Below the pieces are notes generated by a model. The model was not told the DNA's origin, did not search any database, and saw only the letters and a list, made by a program, of their open reading frames with translations. A stretch of 64,000 nucleotides of DNA from Lactarius indigo. Taxonomy: Eukaryota; Basidiomycota; Agaricomycetes; Russulales; Russulaceae. The stretch lies in NCBI GenBank assembly GCA_025766275.1, contig JAFKAC010000003.1, positions 558,001 through 622,000 on the forward strand. Reading direction: 5' to 3'. A program made the translations under genes and the position numbers. Shown in pieces: positions 23,347-34,699 of the stretch (positions are counted from its first letter, which is position 1; each line of letters starts with the position of its first letter).

Positions 23347-23699
23347 CACCGTGATAGGGTATAGGTAACCCTGAGTAGATCCAACGTTGTTACAGTGGTG
23401 AGGGGTGATAGAGGGGGTTACTTACGATGAATTGAAAGGAGTGGTGTGGTAGTTGGTCGATGAGGGGTGGTAGTTGAATGAGCGCAAGCTCTCCGAGGAC
23501 ATGAAAAGCAACGGTGTGAAGGCGGGATGTGCCTGGAGCGTCAGATTGATATAGTGGGTCGTCTCCAGGCCATCAAACTAGTATCATGATATGATATGTC
23601 ATTGGATTGAGACACCAGCGCCTGTCGGTGGCTGTGCTGATCTGGCCAAGAAAGGAAGCGATTCCGTTGTTCTTTTGTCAGTGGCCATTCTGTACAGTC
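23347..23699. other. Divergent intergenic region
   Basis: 353 bp between the start of the MGC-type gene (minus) and the start of SLY1 (plus). It probably carries both promoters. No TATA or CACGTG motif was noticed. Confidence 0.35.
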
Positions 23700-26147
23700 A
23701 TGGCGAGCAATGCAATCAAACAAGTACGCTGCATTCTATTACAACTGATCGTGACCATAGCTTGATCATCTATACAGGCGACTGCCCCCATCACCGTGCA
23801 ACAAGCGCAGACCAATGCCTTACTCTCAATGCTCAATCTCAACCAACCCATTGAGCCTTCGATATCCACCACCGCCACGCCGTCAAAGGCAGCCTCGACG
23901 CTCAAATTGCCCACAGCTACAGGACCTCCCATTTGGAAGATACTGATACTAGACCAAGAAACGAAAGATATACTCGCGACAGTTTTGCGGGTGCAGGACC
24001 TCCGCGACATCGGCGTCACGCTTCACGTGTACGTATGCTTACCGCCCACTTGGCTTTCGAAGTGTCTCAATCTGCGGCAGGCAGCTCCATTCGTCTCGAC
24101 CACCTCTGTCCGATGTCCCTGCCATCTACTTCGTCGCTCCGACCATCGCGAATATCAGGAGAATCGCAGAGGACCTCGAGAAGGGTCTTTATGAGTCCTT
24201 CCATCTCAACTTTTCAGAACCCCTTCCACGGGCACTGCTAGAGGAACTGGCAGGCTGCAGTCGCGAAGGACGGAACAAACGAATTCGTAGAGCAGGTTCG
24301 CAATTCTCAGGTTTCTTCGTTTATATATTGTTGACTAGGCTGTCAGGTCGTCGACCAATACCTCTCATTCATCGCGCCGTCATCCTCGCTATACTCCCTT
24401 TTGCCTCCACCTTCAACAACGACAACACCACACAGCCCCACCCAACCTGGGCCATCCCAACCCCTCTCCTCTTACGCCATCCTGAACTCGCCTTCGTCCA
24501 CCGAACAACAAATCGAAAGTGAGATCGAGCGAGTAGCCAGCGGGCTTTTCAGTGTTATTGCCACTATGGGTACGTGCCCACCTGTTCTTCCGACCAACCC
24601 GCTTTTAAGCACCAAACAGGTCAAGTGCCTATTATCCGCGCACCACGTGGGAATGCGGCAGAGATGATCGCAAAGAAGGTTGAGACGAAAATTCGCGACT
24701 CTATTATCACAGCGTCCCGTTCCCAGGGTACATCGCCGTTCTCTCAAGAGCCGGGTGTACTGACTACTCTGCATCGACCGCGTCAGTCCATCTCTCGGTA
24801 CTCCACGCACGTTCGCTATCATTCAACTAACCGACAGTTCTCCTCATCCTTGATCGAAACATTGATCTTGTTCCTATGCTTTCACATGGCTGGACCTACC
24901 AGGCCCTCGTTTCTGACTGCCTTGAAATGAGGCTAAATCGTGTCACAGTGACCTCGCCACAGAAGAAGGCTTACGACCTCGATGCCAGGGACTTCTTCTG
25001 GGCGAAAAACGCCGCGAATCCATTCCCACAGGTTGCGGAAGACATTGATACAGAGCTCAACAAGTACAAGCAGGACGCCGCGGAGATCACACGGTCCACA
25101 GGTGTGAGCGACGTCAATGACATCACGCAACTGTGCGAACGAACCTTCCCTTCGTTCTCATCCGTAGCTAAAACACCCGTGCGATAGGGACCTTTCCGCG
25201 AATGCGGCTCATCTCAAAACGGCCATTACGCAGCTTCCAGAGCTAACGGCACGCAAAGCGACGCTCGACACCCATATGAACATCGCTACTGCCTTGTTGG
25301 AGCAAATAAAGTCCCGCGGGCTCGACGAACTCTTCTCGACCGAAGAGGCGATAAACAAGCAAAGCGTCGCGACCATTCTCGAGTATTTGCGTTCGCCCGA
25401 AGGCGAAGGCAAGCCAACGCCGGTTGACAAGCTGCGTCTCGTGCTCGTCTTCTATCTTTCTTCGCAGGACAACGCCATCTCGAAGGACGACGTGGCTGAA
25501 CTCGAAGCAGAACTGAAGAAGCAAGGTGCAGACGTCGCCCCATTCGAATACGTCCGACGCCTGCGCGAGATCTCGCGCATGATCGTGCCCTCTGCTGGCG
25601 CCGCAACCCCCGTCCCAGGCACGCACGGTGGTGGTGGCGGCGGGGTGGGGAACTGTTCAAGGGTTTCAGTTCTTTGGGGAATCGCGTACAGTATATTCTT
25701 CTCTTTCCCTGCGTTCATCAGAATACGTAGCTAACGTGATGATAACAGCTCACAGACAGGTTCAAGGAAGGCGGCCTGGAGAACCTAATCTCGGGCGTGC
25801 GCAATTTTCTCCCGACCAACAAACTCTGCACGGTTACGCGATTGACAGAGGCACTGATGGACTCAGGTGCGGCGTCCAACCAGTCGTTACAGGAGACGGA
25901 CGAGTACGTTATGCTGGACCCTCGCGCACAACGTAACGCCCCTACGGCTGCGCGTGCGCCGGCACGGCGTACGCAGTTCACGGAGGGCGTCGTTTTTGTC
26001 GTGGGCGGGGCGGGGTACGTCGAGTACGGGAACCTCGAGGAGTGGGCGGCCAAGACCGGACGGCGCGTCACGTATGGGGGGACGGAGATCTGGGATCCAG
26101 AGGGTTTTGTCAATGCGCTGAGGGACCTTGGCAAGGCGCAGACCTGA
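23700..26147 (+). CDS. SLY1: SLY1, Sec1/Munc18-family vesicle fusion factor
   Basis: SM protein that binds the syntaxin Sed5 and promotes SNARE-mediated ER-Golgi fusion. Exon 1 (23700-23723, MASNAIKQ) and a 54-nt intron lead to exon 2, with [19 protein letters not shown] and [10 protein letters not shown]. Later blocks are [64 protein letters not shown] and [19 protein letters not shown]. The C-terminal part ([17 protein letters not shown], then [18 protein letters not shown]) ends at 26147. This matches Sly1 rather than Vps45 or Vps33. Introns (for example 23724-23777, the one starting near 24028, and about 25729) are short. Two places need one base removed to keep the frame: near 24253 (ELA|AAVAKDG) and near 25646 in the Gly-rich stretch. 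Since SLY1 is essential in yeast, these look like sequence errors. Confidence 0.85.
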
Positions 26148-26734
26148 GGGGGGGCTATCATAGATGTTGGCGGGTTAATGATAACACAGTACGGCATGAT
26201 GGAACAGTAGGATTCCTCGAGATCGATTGCTGTTTTTGGTTAGCACTCTGTTATCATCCAGTTGAGGTGTCGAGGGTTCTGATCGAGGGTTCTTGATCAC
26301 AGTTGACGTTACAGATCCCCCTTCATCCAGGTCAAATATATCTGCAGTGAGCGACGACCGGGTTATAGAATTGCCGACCGAAAGTGAGTCGAAACTAGTC
26401 CAAATGCGTGCTAGATACACACAGTGCTACGGGCTCAGCTTGACCCAAAAGCTGCGGCAACTCCTGAGCCAACCCAGACACCTTGCTAGCTTACCATATT
26501 GGCCTGGCCTGGCCTGGCTTGATTTCTGGCTTGGAACCAGCCCGGCCACATCCCGGCACATCGTTGCTCACTTTCGGGTGTTCTCGCGTAATTATCGGTT
26601 GTTCGCAAGTTCATTTGCAAACCTTGTCGGGTATGACGGGCGACTGCATCGGGTAACAGGCATATTGCCTACACGCCTTGGACCATGTCCGATATGTATA
26701 AAGACCTTCGCTCGTGCCTGCCAAATCACACACC
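26148..26734. other. Intergenic between SLY1 and an F-box gene
   Basis: 587 bp with no supported gene. It contains a short tandem of CCTGG (GGCCTGGCCTGGCCTGG near 26502) and two copies of a TCGAGGGTTCT-like word near 26270-26290. Confidence 0.4.
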
Positions 26735-28027
26735 ATGGATCCCACCGCGACCTTCGTTCCCAAACTTCCACCTGAGCTCTGGCTCCACATCTTTCGCTTT
26801 GCCACATCCACTCCGACACCCTTATCTTCTCACTACGAGCCCTTCCAGTCCTGCCACGATAGCACCGTGATCTCCGACGCCGCCTTGAGCGATAAGCGCT
26901 CCATTTCGCTGGTCTGCAAGCAATGGCACAACCTCGCCAGAGGAAGCATCCTCTACGAAGACATCCGCATCGGCAGCGGCATCCCAGCCCTGCACACGGC
27001 ACTCGATACACCTGACTCCGACGGCTACCTCGCACCGCGCTACCATGTCCGCCGCGCCGTCCTGCCCTACGCATCCACCGCGACGCCAACCTAGGCACGC
27101 CCCGCCGGCACTGGCGCTCCTCGCGCTCCTCCCACAACTGGAAGTGCTCGTCCGACCACCCACGCGCCCGCTCTACGCACGCAGCGGCACATTCGACTTT
27201 TCAACAGACGCGCCAGCAGCACTACCCGCCCTCCGCCGACTCGAATGGGCCTTCGACAGAACGGGCGACGCCCCACGCACAGGCGGCATCAACGCACTCG
27301 ACGACGTCCTGCGCGCCGCGCCGATTCTGCACGAATCTCGTGCTCACGGGCCCCATGCCCCACACCGCACTGCGCCAGCAGCCCCTGTGCCTGCACGCGC
27401 TCCGCACGCTCCGCCTCACGGACGGCGCCGCGGCGTGTCCGCTCGTCGCGCGCCAGATCAGCTATTGGGCCCTTCCCGGCGCTCGACACGCTCGTGCTGT
27501 GCGGCCCTGCGCGCGCAGAGGCACTCGAACCGCTCGTGGAGGCGTTCGCTGGGCAGGTGCGCGTGCTCGAGCTTGGGCCGGGCGTGCCGCCGCTCGAGGC
27601 GTGCAAGATCGTCGGCGCGTTCCCGGCGCTCGAGGAGCTCAACGTGCTCGTCGGTGGCGCGGGTGGGGTGTTGCGTGCTTGTGTGCATGAGACGCTGCAG
27701 TGCGTTGGAGTTGGCGTCGATGCTGAGGAATGGGACGGCGAGACTTGGTCCGTCGTTGTGGAGCACGTTGAGAAATTCGTGGAAGGGTGCCCAGCACTGC
27801 GCGATGTCGTGCTCTACGCGCGGGACGTGCGGGTCGCCGAAGATAACCCACAGTTTCAGGCACTTCGCAAGACCCTTCATGAAAGTAGTTCACTTCAGCC
27901 ACAGAACGTTCCCCCGAGTAGAGAAGCCCCGATTCAATCTGCGCCTCTTTTCGTCTCCAAGGACACCTTGGACCCTACACATATACTCTGGGCAGATGCT
28001 GAGATACCATATAGCCAAAATATCTAA
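26735..28027 (+). pseudogene. F-box protein gene, frame-broken
   Basis: The start at 26735 gives MDPTATFVPKLPPELWLHIF, a clear F-box, and SISLVCKQWHNLARG completes the motif. This type differs from the F-box loci at 1.6-9.4 kb. The first frame stops at 27092, but LRR-like protein continues in other frames: ALALLALLPQLEVLV and ALPALRRLEWAF, then LCLHALRTLRLTD, then FPALDTLVLCGP through VLELGPGVPPLEACK. The last frame ends at 28025-28027. At least three frame changes occur, each equivalent to an extra base (frames 2, 3, 1, 2). There is no evident intron at the switch points. The region is very GC-rich, which may favour sequencing indels. The expected role is as an SCF adaptor, if functional. 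Its 3' end faces that of WBP11, 27 bp away. Confidence 0.6.
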
Positions 28028-28054
28028 ACCTAGAATTAGTGCAGTGTACTTTGA

Positions 28055-29538
28055 CTACTTTGACCCTAAAATGTCCCCCATGCCTTCGACAAACTTCTCA
28101 TAATCACCCTTCACTTTAGGCTTTCCCTCGGCCTTTACCTCCGGGGCGTCTCCAAACTGCGCCTTCAGCGTGCTTACGATGTCCGACCGCACTTGCGCAG
28201 CACCCTGTGCTTGATCCTGTTTCTCTTCGTCAAGTGCAGGGGCCGCGTTGATCTTCCCCGCGCCCCCTCCAGCAGCAGCGCGTTTGCGTTTGAGCGAAGT
28301 AGGCACAAACGCAGTGCTCTCCTTTTTGAAGTCACGCAACTGTGCCTCTGCAAACACTGTTGCTGACGCTGTCACAGCAGCAGGACGGGGCAGGGAGGTA
28401 GAGATGGTGGCGCAGCATGCACAGGGTGCTCGAGATCCTGAGCTTTGAGCCATGGGCGCAAGCCCGCGTCGCGGGAAAGAAGCCCGGAGGCGGAGGTGGC
28501 AGGACTGTTGAACAGCCCCGCGGGTGCAGGAGTGAACCCTCCTGGAGGGGGTCCGAAACCAGGCGGTGGAGGAGGAAAGCCAGGAGGCTGGCGGCGGGAA
28601 GTGACCGGCTGGCGAGCCTCCGGGAAAACCTGGTGGTGGTGGCGGTGCAGGGAAGCTCGGAAGCGGTGGAGGAAAGGGTACGTTCGGGAAACCTGGAGGC
28701 GGCGGCGGCGGGACCCCTGCCACAGTTGGAGGGAAACCAGGCGGAGGTGGTGGTACTGGAAGGGGAGGATGTGGTGGTAAAGGTGCTACATGATCGTCTC
28801 ATCAGTGGATGCTTCGCCATGGTCAGATGTAGAGCGTACGTGCGCTCCCTGGAGGAGGACCCTCCGGCATGGGAATGTCATCGTCTGTATCTTCCTCCTC
28901 TTCTTCTTTGGAAGCGCCTGGGGGAGGGGCCTCCGGCATAGGGAATATCGTCGTCTGTGTCCTCTGTGTAAACGCAATTAGTTACAGTGGGGTCTACCTA
29001 GAACAATCAACGGACCCACCTTCTTCTTCCTCATGCTGGCCCGCTCGTCGGGCCAGTACCCTTGGATGGCTGACCGTCTTTTGGTTGTCGGCGAGGACGA
29101 AAAACGAGCTTGCGTTGATCTGGGTGCTCTTCAAGGTATTTCTCCTTCTTCTTTATGATATTGTCGAGTTCCACCTTGAGGTCCTTGAGCCTCTTCTGGT
29201 CCGCGTCCGGGAGTGATGCAGCGGAGGAGAGTTTGTCAATTTCATCCTCGAGGTCTGAAGGCCAACATCAGGATACCAGAACGAGACCAGAGGACGTCCG
29301 ACGCACCCCATGTAGTCCTTTTTAACGAGTGCAAAGTCTCGGGTCTTTTGCCTCTCTGTCTTGTTCTACTGCAGATAACGAGGTCACCGTGAGTTGCTTG
29401 TCAGAAGCAGACCACGCACCTTTTTGAGTTCTTTCTTTCGCTGAGCCTTTCCTGTAAACAGTGTTCAGATATGCATTAGACGCTGTGTTGCTACATACGA
29501 AAAGCATCCGCAGGATTGAGATTTTTCCCTTTGGCCAT
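28055..29538 (-). CDS. WBP11: WBP11-like splicing-associated protein
   Basis: Homologue of WW-domain-binding protein 11, a proline-rich nuclear protein linked to the spliceosome. The start at 29538 gives MAKGKNLNPADAF, and the next exons give KAQRKKELKK and TERQKTRDFALVKKDY, the family's basic N-terminus. A helical segment follows (LEDEIDKLSSA, then LKDLKVELDNIIKKKEKYLEEHPDQRKLVF). The centre is a long Pro/Gly-rich stretch (PPPPPGFPGGSP type) at about 28750-28480. The C-terminus has RDFKKESTAFVPTSLKRKR and DYEKFVEGMGDILGSK and stops at 28055. Inside the Pro-rich part the best reading switches frame two or three times, consistent with indels in GC-rich repeats. The start lies 151 bp from the divergent RNF10 start. 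Confidence 0.75.
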
Positions 29539-29689
29539 TGAGAGGCACGTGTACCGAGTCAACGTCACAAGCGAAGCGGCAGGTGCCTGGACTCGGACTC
29601 GGATAGGCTTGTCCCTCCCAACCTGACTCGACCGTGGTGGTTTCTTTCTTTCCCTCTTTCTTCGGAGGGAAGAAACCCCCACGTACACC
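29539..29689. promoter_or_regulatory. Compact bidirectional promoter, WBP11/RNF10
   Basis: Only 151 bp separate the two start codons. The interval holds a CACGTG hexamer at about 29546-29551 close to the WBP11 start, a repeated ACTCGG word near 29592-29605, and a T/C-rich tract (about 29640-29665) before the RNF10 start. CACGTG is the usual site for bHLH factors. No TATA box is seen. Confidence 0.45.
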
Positions 29690-31904
29690 ATGGCCGCCCA
29701 GGGCACAACTCGCTCTACCAATCCGCCGACGCCAAAGCGGGTCGCTAAATCCGCTTCATCACAATCTCTTAATCATCTCCTAAACTTCTCTCTTCCACCC
29801 AGACAATCTCACCAAGTGCAGAGCCTTACCAAGGAGAAGTCGCAGGCATGGCACGACTCAAGGCGTCTGGAATAAAGAGCGTGAGCTGCCCCGCAAATCT
29901 AGCTAAAGCTCTGCGAAATAATCATCCCACCCATCCTCTACCCAGGCTTTGTCAACGCACAATACCGGTTCGTCATGAACCCATTGGGTGACTACACCGT
30001 GCATTTTGCAGATCCTGATATGTATGTTGCCTGCTTCCCTCAACATTTCTTATCAGCCCACCTTACGCCGACTTGGATACGCACAGTTTCTTCCAATGGC
30101 AGGATATATTACAGGTCATTATTCCTCGTAGCTCCGCACTAGCTGCAGCCGCTGCAGGCGGCGGCAATAACTCATCACATGAAGAGGGGCACATATCTTG
30201 TCCAATCTGTCTCTCCCCTCCGACAGCCCCACGCATGACCAAATGTGGACATGTTAGTGACTTTGTCCGACGTCGCTAGTCGCAACCCCTCACACTTGCT
30301 ATCTTTCGCAGGTGTTCTGTTTTCAATGTATATTGCACTATCTGGGTACATCAGAAAATCCCAAGTGGGCCCGCTGTCCGATTTGTTTTGACTCGATCAA
30401 CGAAAAGCAGCTTAAGAGCGTCCACTGGTTTACTCCACCTTCCCACTCTGACGATGACAATGATGACGGTACTCACCCCCGACCGTCGTCCTCATCGGTC
30501 TCTGCCGACATCGACCCCATAGAGACTCCTAAGCCTGGTTCGACGCTGCGTATGCGGCTTATGCAGCGTCCTCAGATTACCACGCTGGCCCTTCCACGTT
30601 CACATACCTGGCCTTCCGATCTTCTTCCGCCGCACCAGGCCCCCTTCCACTTTTTGCCGGATGTGTACACATACGCCAAATTCATGGTTGCCACGCCTTC
30701 ATATCTCATCGAGAACCTTAGGCGTGACCTTTCCGAATTGGCATCCGAACGCCGCACGCTCTCAGAGCTAGACGACGCCCTTGGCATAGCGTTCTGCGAC
30801 GCTGTAGAGCTGAGGCTGAATGCGCAGATTGCCAAGGCAACTGCTCTTGACTCGGACGTTTTGCGTGCGGCGATCGATCACTCACTACAGATGGAGCGTA
30901 ACATCGTGACAAACGCAGCGTTTCAAGCGAAGCGCAAACAGGAGCGAGAGAACGCCCCAACGCCCGAGCCATCTGATATCCCAGCACACTACCTCTCTAC
31001 CCAAGCCCACCATCCGCCCTCACCTTCGCCGACGCCAACCTCCCGCGGCCCAAAGCCACGCAAGAACCTCAATCCGCCCCCTCCGTCAACCTCGGCGTAT
31101 TACTACTACCAGGCCGCCTCTGGCCAGCCCATCTTCCTCCACCCGCTCGACATCAAGATCCTCTCTGCGCACTTTGGCGCGTACGCGGCATTCCCAGACA
31201 GCATCGCGGTGCGCGTCGAGGCCGCGACAGAAGGATCCGTCGATGCGGACCTGCGCAGGCGGTGCAAGCACCTTGCCCATATCCCCGAAGGCGCAGACGT
31301 CGTCTTCGTCGAGGCGGACCTCGAGGGCGTCGTCGGCACCGAGGGACTACGCGCGTTCGAGGGGGCGATCAAGGCGCGGCGCGCACGACGGCGGGAGAAA
31401 GACAGGCGCGACGAGAGGGCGCGCATGCGCGCAGAAGAGAGGGAGCGTGAGAAGCTCGCTGCGACTAGCACTAGCGCAGCGGCGTGGTCCTCCTCAGGCG
31501 TCGACAGTCCTTCCTGGGCCGAGCTCGAGCGCGATACCGCGTCCCCTGTACCGCCCTCGCCCACCCTGGCGGCCCAAGCGCCGCCTCAACAGCAGCAGAG
31601 CGGCGCATGGGGAGCACGCAGCTTCGCCGCTGCCGCTAACGCTGGGAGCGGTGCTGGACGCACCCCGCAGCGCACCGCTGCTACTGCTAGGCGCCCGCAG
31701 CTGCGCTACGATGATGATGACGGCGCGGATGAATGGGCTTTCGAGCTCGATCTCGATCGCGCGTGGAATGAGCTCGAGGTACAGCGGAGCCCAAATGGGG
31801 GCAACGGCGGTAACGGCGCCGATGGTGGTGGTGGTGGTGGTGGTGGGCGGAGACGCAGAGCACGGATGGTTGTGCTTGGAGGCGGTACCGGACGGAGACG
31901 GTGA
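29690..31904 (+). CDS. RING-type E3 ubiquitin ligase, RNF10/MAG2 family
   Basis: Homologue of RNF10/Mag2, an E3 ligase that ubiquitylates small-subunit ribosomal proteins during ribosome quality control (known for the family). Exons are 29690-29880, 29946-30021, 30087-30252 and 30312-31904, with introns of 59-68 nt. The N-terminus reads LNHLLNFSLPPR, then GVWNKERFVNAQYRFVM and DYTVHFADPDI, then FFQWQDILQVI, the conserved block before the RING. The RING has CPICLSPPTAPRMTKCGH split by an intron from VFCFQCILHYL and CPICFDSINEKQLKSV. A long C-terminal part includes a helical region with HFLPDVYTYAKFM, a basic Arg/Glu stretch, a Gly-rich repeat (about 31823-31845) and ends ARMVVLGGGTGRRR. One base near 29825 must be removed to join SLTK.. 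to the conserved LPRRSRR frame. Confidence 0.8.
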
Positions 31905-32500
31905 GGTCGTAGTTGATTGCTTCTTTTTTGGCTGAGCATGGTGCATTAACACATAAGCGCATACAATATCTGTAACATTATGGCATGACGTGTGTGCGGC
32001 GTGGGTTCGTCGCAAGCTTGGGTTGCACGAGGGCTACTTGTTTTGGCTCTGGAACTACAGTATATTGAACTCGTACTTCGCACGGGCAGGTAGAAAGGCG
32101 GTGAAAGTAGGTTAGTGACGTGGATGCTTGTTTGCGTTCAACTCCCATCTGTCATTCACGCGCTTACCAGCGGTTCAACTTGTCCACGAGAAAAGGGCCA
32201 TTGGACACCAGGCATCTTTCAATCATCCTTGTCCAATTATCTATGTCTTATACAGGCCATACCTCCTGTCTTCAGAAATGACCAGGCTTTGCTTCTGTAG
32301 TGCTGCTTGCGACAACCTGCACGTTGTGACTCAGACTGTCGCATGCGTTCTTATTCAAGTTGCTATGATACAGTCGCGGTGTATCTTGATTTCCGCCACA
32401 CAATTTCCCTTGGAATTCCCTACGAAATTCGGTACCCCGGAAGCGACATCCAACAACACTCTGCTCTGCAGCGCAACGGCAGTCTTGGCATATCGGTGAC
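31905..32500. other. Intergenic; start of tandem repeat array
   Basis: About 600 bp with no supported gene. From about 32270 it becomes part of the tandem unit that also spans 33.2 and 34.5 kb: the words TCTTCAGAAATGA, CACACAATTTC and GCGACATCCAACAACACTCTGCTCT have close counterparts at 33210-33390. Confidence 0.45.
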
Positions 32501-32746
32501 TTATCGCTTCTTCGAGCTGGGCGCACCCGGGACTTCCAGGGTCGCAGAACGCTTGACCGTGGGCTTGAGTGGAGGAGCCCAGCTGTCGTCCATGAGAGCG
32601 GGGGTAGGCTATTGCCTATGTTAGTGAGGACGTCTTCAGCTTCTTTGAAAGCGACAAACCGGGGTCACGATAATAGAGGGCGGCGGCTTGCGTACCTCCT
32701 CAGGGGCCTGGGGGGAAGCGGTGGTAGATCCGCCTATGGACGGCAT
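32501..32746 (-). CDS. Small two-exon gene, tandem array copy 1, 64 aa
   Basis: Exon 1 (32746-32660, 29 codons) starts MPSIGGSTTA and ends IIVTP. A 51-nt intron (gtttgt...ctaacatag...caatag) has a perfect CTAAC branch site. Exon 2 (32608-32501, 35 codons) contains SWAPPLKPTVKR and ends VPGAPSSKKR. Phase is zero on both sides. The product is a short, basic, Ser/Thr/Pro-rich protein with a KKR tail that could serve as a nuclear signal. A TATA box lies 87-93 bp before the ATG. Copy 2 has the same exon junction, the same donor sequence and the same VPGxPSxxK-type ending. I do not recognise the family. Confidence 0.55.
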
Positions 32747-32832
32747 TTTTCAACTGGTAGATCGTAGATGTGATGGGTGTGAGGTTCTCGTGTGTCTGCC
32801 GCAAGGTCTGCTGTCCTCCCTTCTCGCCCTCC

Positions 32833-32839
32833 TTTTATA
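32833..32839 (-). promoter_or_regulatory. TATA box of array copy 1
   Basis: TATAAAA on the minus strand (within CATATAAAAGG), 87-93 bp upstream of the ATG at 32746. The same sequence at the same distance precedes copy 2, while copy 3 has lost it. Confidence 0.6.
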
Positions 32840-33404
32840 TGTGAGACGGCCTTACATACAATGATTAGAACGTAGTGCCATGTCATCCTCGTCGCTTCTC
32901 GTTGTGTGACCTACTGCTACAGCCAAAGTCTATCAGCTTATCGTCATCCCAAATGGGTTGCGTACGCAGCCGCTTGCGGTAATCGAAGGTCACGTTCTTT
33001 ATTTTGGAATAACTTGGCTTTGTTTATCATCCGGGCAGCTGCGCGCATGTCTACTGTGGTACAAACGCGGTCGCTGGCTAGCTGGTAAGCAGCCTCCGCT
33101 TTTTAACTTTCTTACTGGAAACCTGTGCACTATCCAGGCCTGAGACCATTAGACGCATACGTGCCGCCCAGTACACACTTCTCTACCAATGACCTATGAA
33201 AACGTTCTGTCTTCAAAATGATCGGACTTGCTCGAGCCAGCTCATGCCAGCGTGGCACTTGCGACAAAGTTCTTAAGGTTTGGTATACGGTTTATTTGAA
33301 TTTCTGCTACACAATTTCTCTGCAACTTCCACAAAAAAATTCGGTATCGGTTTCAATGAAGCGACGTCCAACGCTCTGCTCTACAGCGCAATGACGATGA
33401 CTTC

Positions 33405-33687
33405 TCACTTCCTCTGGCTGGGCGAACCAGGGACTCTCGGACCCGTGGCCGGCTTCGCAGTCGGGGTCGCCGCTGGCACGGTCTGGGGCTTGGCCGTACT
33501 GGCAGGAGCCCTGGTAGTGCCGGAACCCCTGGCCTATCACCAATGTTAGCGATAAACGTCTTCGGGTCCCTTGAAAACGACAAACCGGATTAATGGAGGG
33601 CGACGGCGTGCGTGCTGCCTCAGCGGGAGCAGAGGCCTTGCTTGTCTCAAAACGCAATGCGGAAGTGAATTCGCGCTTGGACGGCAT
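33405..33687 (-). CDS. Small two-exon gene, tandem array copy 2, 76 aa
   Basis: Exon 1 (33687-33586, 34 codons) starts MPSKREFTSALRFETSK and ends SPSINP. A 52-nt intron (gtttgtcg...gctaac...gtgatag, 33585-33534) keeps phase zero. Exon 2 (33533-33405) encodes a Thr/Pro/Ala/Lys-rich stretch with TAKPQTVPAATPTAKPATG and ends RVPGSPSQRK. The protein is short, basic, low-complexity and probably disordered. The intron position, donor, branch site and final motif match copy 1. Sequence divergence from copy 1 with a maintained reading frame, intron and TATA box argues for a real gene. Function and family are unknown. Confidence 0.55.
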
Positions 33688-33777
33688 GTTTCAACTGGTA
33701 GATTGCTTCGGTTGGTGGATGTTAAGAGGATGGAGTTGTCGTGTGTCTGCTGCCCTCATTCGCTTTTCTTGCCCTCC

Positions 33778-33784
33778 TTTTATA
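33778..33784 (-). promoter_or_regulatory. TATA box of array copy 2
   Basis: TATAAAA on the minus strand (within GCATATAAAAGG), 91-97 bp upstream of the ATG at 33687. It is flanked by GC-rich sequence shared with the other units (GGCCGCCCCGC). Confidence 0.6.
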
Positions 33785-34699
33785 TGCGGGGCGGCCTCAC
33801 AGACGTTGGCTGGCACACAGTGCCACGTCATCCTTGTACCCTTCGTGACTCTCATCTTTGCTTCTCGCTGCGTGATTCACTGCTACGGCCGAAGTCTTAT
33901 CGTTATCCCAAATGTATTGCGCGTCTGCCGGTGGCGGTAATGAAAAGCCACGTCCTCTATTCTGAAACTCTATTCTCAACTTTGTTTATCCTGTTGCGCA
34001 CGTCTACTGCGATACAGAAGCGATCGCTAGTTGGCTGGTAACCGCTCATGTGAGGGCGCCGCTGAATAAAATAGAGCCTGGTCTGGGTGTCTTGAGCATG
34101 TCCCTATCTACGACTACGGCGGAACAGTACAATGGCCTTAGAGATACAGGACCCCAAACGAGAGGGTAATCGGATTCTTCTGGGCAGAGGGGGCCGTGGA
34201 ACCTCGCCCAGGGTCATGGGGGGATCTCTGCTTCGTTTCTCATGCTGGCGTCTGACATGTCCATGAGCTGGCGTTCGCCACAGCGAAGTTCTGAGTCGCT
34301 TTGGAAAATAGTTACTCTATCTCCTAAGATGTTCTATACAGCTCGAGGCTTTGGGACTAAAAACCGGTTTTGCTGTACGCCTTCGCCGACAATGTGGACG
34401 GCAGGGGGTACCGTTGCGACCGAGACCTGCCAAGTCGTTACCTATCCGAATTCGAGTCAATGGATTCTCAAGTGAATTCTTGTTTTCTCTGTCAAATCTG
34501 AATAGAAAATGGGCCAGTCATCTGGAATCTACTACAGTAAAACCCATTTCTAGGACTAACTAGACACGAATTATGGTACTGGTATGACTAGGAGCCTTCT
34601 GGGACTCGGGGTATGCTGATATTGCATCTAGTCTGGGATGACTAGAATCGCTAGCGATTCCTGGCACCTGTCGCCCCAACCCCACCGGCCAATGCAGAA

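Noticed and set aside
31494..32015. Minus-strand frame with His- and Thr-rich runs
   Set aside because: Shadow of the Gly-rich repeat in the RNF10 gene.
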